Origin: Clostridiales bacterium
GTDB lineage: Bacteria; Bacillota; Clostridia; Oscillospirales; CAG-382
Direction: 5' to 3'
Length of the DNA: 10,074 nucleotides
Assembly (NCBI GenBank): GCA_004553575.1
Contig: SFLA01000041.1
Coordinates: forward strand, 1-10,074
Shown: piece by piece, positions 6,464 to 10,074 of the stretch
How positions within the stretch are numbered: position 1 is the first letter of the stretch
Layout of the letters: each line of letters opens with the position of its first letter
The notes under the pieces: model-generated
Database searches by the model: none
What the model saw: only the letters and a program-made list of their open reading frames with translations
What the model was told of the DNA's origin: nothing
Made by a program: the position numbers and the translations under genes

Positions 6464-9400
6464 TGCCGTTTGATAAAACAATAAAAAAGGTTTTGGTCAT
6501 AGGCTCCGGCCCTATCATTATAGGGCAGGCGGCGGAGTTTGACTATGCGGGAGCTCAGGCCTGTCGGGTTCTGCGGGACGAGGGCGTGAACGTGGTGCTT
6601 GTCAATTCCAATCCTGCCACAATAATGACCGACAAGGCGTTTGCCGACGAAATATATCTGGAGTCGCTTAACGCCGAAACCGTAAAACGCATTATATTAA
6701 AGGAAAAGCCCGACAGTCTGCTGGCGGGATTGGGCGGTCAGACGGGTCTTACCATAGCGATGCAGCTTGACAGGGACGGCTTTCTTGCGGAAAACGGGGT
6801 CAGGCTTATCGGCACCGATGTCGCTTCTATAGATAAAGCTGAGGACCGCCAGCTTTTCAAGGATACGATGAAGGCAATAGGTGAGCCTACAATTCCCTCG
6901 GATATTGCCAATGACGTTGATACCGCTCTTGATATCGCCGGAGCTATCGGATATCCGGTAATAGTGCGCCCCGCCTTCACATTGGGCGGCGCGGGCGGCG
7001 GCGTTGCCGACAATGCGGACGAACTCAGAATAATCGCAAAAACCGGTCTGGATTTATCTCCCATAACACAGATACTCGTGGAAAAGTATATATTCGGCTG
7101 GAAAGAAATCGAATTCGAAACCATGCGCGATTGCGTCGGTAATGCTATTGCGGTCTGCAGTATGGAAAACTTCGACCCGGTGGGAGTTCACACGGGGGAC
7201 AGCATCGTTGTAGCCCCTGCGCTCACGCTTTCGGACAAGGAGTATCAGATGCTCAGGAGCGCGGCTCTTAACATAATTTCGGCACTGGGCATTGTCGGCG
7301 GCTGCAACTGCCAGTTTGCACTTAACCCCGAAAGCTTTGAATACGCGGTTATTGAGGTCAACCCGAGAGTATCGCGTTCTTCAGCGCTCGCGTCAAAGGC
7401 AACGGGGTACCCGATAGCAAAAATAACCACCAAAATCGCTCTCGGCTACACGCTGGACGAGATCACCAACGATATAACGGGCAAAACCTGTGCCTGCTTC
7501 GAGCCCGCGCTCGATTATGTTGTGGTAAAGCTGCCCAAATGGCCGTTTGATAAATTTCCGGGCGCTTCAAGAAAACTCGGAACACAGATGAAGGCTACCG
7601 GAGAGGTGATGGCAATAGGCGAGAGCTTTGAAGAAGGGATTATGAAGGCGGTACGGGGAGCGGAAATCTCACTCGACACCCTGAACGCCCCGCCGGTTTC
7701 AAACGCCGATATCAGAACTCGTCTGAAGGATACCGACGACCGTCGGCTGTTTACGGTTTTCGAGGCGCTGAAATGCGGCGTCTCAGCGGAAGAGATTCAC
7801 GAAATCACCCGAATTGACTTGTTCTTTATTTATAAGCTGTTAAACCTCGTCAATTACGAAAATGAAATAATTAGCGGCATTAACGAAAGCCTTTACTTAA
7901 AGGGCAAAAAGCTGGGATATACCGACAATGCATTAAAGCGCATTTCCGGCGCGGAAAGCCTGCCCGGTTTTAACGCTTCGTACAAAATGGTCGATACCTG
8001 CGGCGCTGAATTTGACGCGGTTACGCCTTATTTTTATTCGACTTACGGAAACGAGTGCGAGTCGGTTTCTTTTAAACGGTCCGGGAAGCCGGTTATCATG
8101 GTAGTGGGGTCGGGACCGATAAGGATCGGCCAGGGGATAGAATTCGATTATTCCTCAGTGCACTGCGTCTGGAACTTAAAGGCTGCCGGATACGATGTTG
8201 TAATAGTCAATAACAACCCCGAAACTGTTTCTACCGATTACGACACCGCGGACAGGCTTTATTTCGAGCCGCTTACGGACGAGGACGTAATGAATATTAT
8301 TAAGGTCGAAAAGCCTGTCGGAGTAGTGGTGGCATTCGGCGGTCAGACCGCCATCAAGCTAACCGGATTCCTTGCCGGCAGGGGTATTAATATTCTCGGC
8401 ACTTCCGCCGAGGGTATAGACCTTGCGGAGGACAGGGAGCGGTTCGACAGGCTGCTCGAAGAGTTATCGATAAAAAGGCCGAAAGGCTTTGCGGTAAACA
8501 CCCTGCGGGAGGCAGTTGAAGCCGCCGCAGCTCTGGGCTTTCCCGTGCTTTTGCGTCCGTCATACGTTATCGGCGGACAGAATATGAAAATCGTCCATAA
8601 TGAGGACGAGGTTCGGGTTTATATGGAGCGTATTCTGGCTCCCGGAATCGATAATCCGGTTCTCGTTGACAAGTATATGGCGGGCAAGGAATTGGAAGTC
8701 GACGTTATCTCGGACGGAAAGGACGTTCTCATCCCCGGGGTAATGCAGCACATTGAGCGTGCGGGCGTACACAGCGGCGATTCGATTGCGGTGTATCCGC
8801 CGTTCAGCATTAACGATAAAATGATGCGCCGTATTGTGGAGTGCTCCGAAAAGCTTGCGTTGGCGGTCGGAACGAGAGGACTCGTAAACATTCAGTATCT
8901 TATATACAATAACGAGCTTTATGTTATCGAGGTCAATCCCCGTGCCTCCCGCACCGTGCCCTATATAAGCAAGGTTACGGGCGTGCCTATGGTGGACATT
9001 GCCTCCCGGGTAATGACGGGAAGCACCCTTAAGGAGCTGGGCTGCGGCACGGGACTTCACAAGATTCCGCCTTATTACGCGGTAAAGGTGCCCGTTTTTT
9101 CCTTTGAAAAGCTGAGCGACGTGAACTCCTATTTGGGACCCGAAATGAAGTCGACCGGCGAGGTGCTCGGAATCGGCAAAACCCTTACCGAGGCCCTCTT
9201 CAAGGGACTTACGGCGGCGGGAATGACCCTGAAGCCCATAGGCTTACAAAGCGATGTCGGCGTGCTTCTCAGCGTGGACACACACGATCAGCACGAAGTG
9301 GTTTCGCTGGCTAAAAAGCTTGATGATATAGGCTTTAAGCTTTATGCGACTGCCGAAACCGCCGAATCCGTAAGAAGTCTCGGTATCGGTGTCACAGAAA

Positions 9401-10074
9401 TTGCGGGAATAAAAGAAAGCGACAACGCCTTTAAGCTGTTGGAAAACGGAGAGATAAGCTATATTATCTATACGGGTGCGCTTATGGATTCTACCGTTGA
9501 CGATTATATTGCGCTTCACCGGCGGGCGCTGCAGCTGTCAATCCCGTGTCTGACATCGCTTGACACCGCGAACGCACTGGCCGATATTATTGCAGCACGC
9601 TATAACCTGCAGAATACCGAGCTTGTCAATATCAACTGCATGAGAAGCGAGCGCCAAAAGCTAAGGTTTTCAAAAATGCAGGCGACGGGCGACGATTATA
9701 TCTTTATCGAAAATTTCGATAATTCCATCACCTGTCCGGAGTCGCTGTGTATAAGCCTTTGCGACCGTCACTTCGGAATCGGCGGCTTCGGAATCGTGCT
9801 TATAGAAAAGTCGGATATTGCCGACGCCGGAATGCGTATATTCAACCGCGACGGATCGGAGGGCAAAATGGCGGGAAACTGCATACGCTGCGCCGCCAAA
9901 TACCTTTACGATAACGGCTATGTTTCGGGTGACAGCGTGACAATAGAGACCGCAAGCGGCATAAAAAAAGCGTATCTTTACACCTCGAACGAAAAGGTCA
10001 CGCTTGTTTCGGTCGATATGGGTAAAGCAGGCTTTTCGGCAAAGGAATTACCGTCTGTAATCAACGCAGATAAG
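6463..10074 (+). CDS. carB: Carbamoyl-phosphate synthase large subunit fused to a DapF-like domain (3' end outside window)
   Basis: The frame is open for 1,204 codons to the last base of the window. Residues 1 to about 1058 are a full CarB. They hold a first ATP-grasp half (carboxyphosphate) with 'EVNPRVSRSSALASK' (E298, N300), and an oligomerisation region around 400-550. A second half starts at 'VVGSGPIRIGQGIEFDYSSV' and has 'EVNPRASRT' (E823, N825) for carbamate phosphorylation. An MGS-like allosteric domain spans about 929-1055. CarB normally ends there at about 1,060-1,070 residues. Here, with no stop and a linker of about ten residues, the chain continues at residue ~1066 into the N-terminal half of a diaminopimelate-epimerase fold. 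The synthase motifs are intact, so CarB activity is expected with CarA. I checked the frame codon by codon and saw no frameshift. An error removing a stop in the linker is possible but unlikely. Confidence 0.95.
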   Translation, partial: MPFDKTIKKVLVIGSGPIIIGQAAEFDYAGAQACRVLRDEGVNVVLVNSNPATIMTDKAFADEIYLESLNAETVKRIILKEKPDSLLAGLGGQTGLTIAMQLDRDGFLAENGVRLIGTDVASIDKAEDRQLFKDTMKAIGEPTIPSDIANDVDTALDIAGAIGYPVIVRPAFTLGGAGGGVADNADELRIIAKTGLDLSPITQILVEKYIFGWKEIEFETMRDCVGNAIAVCSMENFDPVGVHTGDSIVVAPALTLSDKEYQMLRSAALNIISALGIVGGCNCQFALNPESFEYAVIEVNPRVSRSSALASKATGYPIAKITTKIALGYTLDEITNDITGKTCACFEPALDYVVVKLPKWPFDKFPGASRKLGTQMKATGEVMAIGESFEEGIMKAVRGAEISLDTLNAPPVSNADIRTRLKDTDDRRLFTVFEALKCGVSAEEIHEITRIDLFFIYKLLNLVNYENEIISGINESLYLKGKKLGYTDNALKRISGAESLPGFNASYKMVDTCGAEFDAVTPYFYSTYGNECESVSFKRSGKPVIMVVGSGPIRIGQGIEFDYSSVHCVWNLKAAGYDVVIVNNNPETVSTDYDTADRLYFEPLTDEDVMNIIKVEKPVGVVVAFGGQTAIKLTGFLAGRGINILGTSAEGIDLAEDRERFDRLLEELSIKRPKGFAVNTLREAVEAAAALGFPVLLRPSYVIGGQNMKIVHNEDEVRVYMERILAPGIDNPVLVDKYMAGKELEVDVISDGKDVLIPGVMQHIERAGVHSGDSIAVYPPFSINDKMMRRIVECSEKLALAVGTRGLVNIQYLIYNNELYVIEVNPRASRTVPYISKVTGVPMVDIASRVMTGSTLKELGCGTGLHKIPPYYAVKVPVFSFEKLSDVNSYLGPEMKSTGEVLGIGKTLTEALFKGLTAAGMTLKPIGLQSDVGVLLSVDTHDQHEVVSLAKKLDDIGFKLYATAETAESVRSLGIGVTEIAGIKESDNAFKLLENGEISYIIYTGALMDSTVDDYIALHRRALQLSIPCLTSLDTANALADIIAARYNLQNTELVNINCMRSERQKLRFSKMQATGDDYIFIENFDNSITCPESLCISLCDRHFGIGGFGIVLIEKSDIADAGMRIFNRDGSEGKMAGNCIRCAAKYLYDNGYVSGDSVTIETASGIKKAYLYTSNEKVTLVSVDMGKAGFSAKELPSVINADK
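9247..9636 (+). other. CarB allosteric (MGS-like) domain, divergent ligand site
   Basis: This stretch follows the second synthetase half and has the expected alternating strand-helix pattern: 'VGVLLSVDTHDQHEVV', 'GFKLYATAETAESVRSLG', 'GEISYIIYTGALMD' and 'HRRALQLSIPCLTSLDTANAL'. In E. coli this domain binds UMP, IMP and ornithine. By eye, the usual 'ATHGTA'/'TKGTA' and 'VNKVHEG' segments are replaced by 'ATAETA' and 'IAGIKES', so the nucleotide-contacting lysine appears absent. I infer altered or lost nucleotide control; only an alignment would settle it. Confidence 0.55.
9658..10074 (+). other. dapF: DapF-like (diaminopimelate epimerase) domain at the CarB C-terminus, truncated by window
   Basis: About 139 residues of a usual ~275 are visible. 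Family signatures are 'LRFSKM', 'LCDRHFGIG', 'IVLIEKSDIADAGMRIFNRDGSE' and 'KYLYDNG....VTIETASGIK'. The fold assignment is clear, but active-site positions differ from true DapF. The normal 'G(L/C)GND' is ATGDD, with Asp1077 at the substrate-binding Asn. The normal 'GIG(A/G)DG' is GIGGFG, with Phe1109 for Asp. The catalytic 'CGNGxRC' is AGNCIRC, with Ala1137 (nt 9871-9873) at the first catalytic cysteine and Cys1140 three residues on. The substrate-binding Asn of 'FN.DGSE' is kept. The second catalytic cysteine lies beyond the window. There is no convincing separate start: ATG at 9640 has no Shine-Dalgarno match, and ATG at 9676 would remove the first strand. Confidence 0.88.

Noticed and set aside
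9600..9680. A hidden separate dapF start with carB ending in a missed stop
   Set aside because: There is no stop in the CarB frame. ATG 9640 lacks a Shine-Dalgarno match and ATG 9676 would cut off the first strand of the fold. An indel error would have shifted the frame, which is not seen.
1..10074. CRISPR array, tRNA, rRNA, insertion sequence or riboswitch
   Set aside because: No spaced repeat array, cloverleaf, terminal repeats with transposase, or leader with recognisable riboswitch motifs was seen. Nearly all of the window is coding.

Overview
The window looks like a contig made of two unrelated genomic pieces joined inside one open reading frame. Bases 1 to about 2620-2645 are dense in CG-rich words (gcg, cgc, gatcgc) and almost never use the ATA isoleucine codon. 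They carry the 3' part of dnaE, a terminator, a gene-free stretch of about 300 bases and the first ~187 codons of nqrA. The DnaE sequence around 'YTCIKAISKKK', and an Nqr gene nearby, remind me of Planctomycetes or relatives; this is recall from memory, not a search. From about 2645 to the end, codon use changes (ATA frequent, AGA/AGG more common). The genes there form a clostridial-type arginine/carbamoyl-phosphate operon: 'argB-argD-argF-carA-carB.

Layout: dnaE (1-1773, 5' end outside the window); rho-independent terminator (1776-1820); intergenic stretch with inverted repeats and a possible promoter (to 2082); a chimeric ORF 2083-3252 whose first half is NqrA and second half is acetylglutamate kinase; argD (3242-4402); argF (GTG start at 4414, ends 5400); carA (5405-6463); carB (6463 onward), open to the last base because it runs in frame into a diaminopimelate-epimerase (DapF-like) domain cut off by the window edge. 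All genes are on the + strand. Those from argB on overlap or are spaced by 11 bases or fewer, as in a translationally coupled operon.

How the genes work together: ArgB and ArgD act on acetylated intermediates towards ornithine. CarA/CarB make carbamoyl phosphate from glutamine, bicarbonate and ATP, and ArgF joins carbamoyl phosphate to ornithine to give citrulline. The same carbamoyl phosphate also feeds pyrimidines. The DapF-like tail links this polypeptide by sequence to the lysine/peptidoglycan branch, but it has lost the first catalytic cysteine of the family and two other usual residues, so its activity is doubtful.

The two points most worth attention are the NqrA/ArgB junction, probably an assembly or amplification chimera at a short shared coding motif rather than a new enzyme, and the CarB-DapF fusion with a non-canonical epimerase active site.
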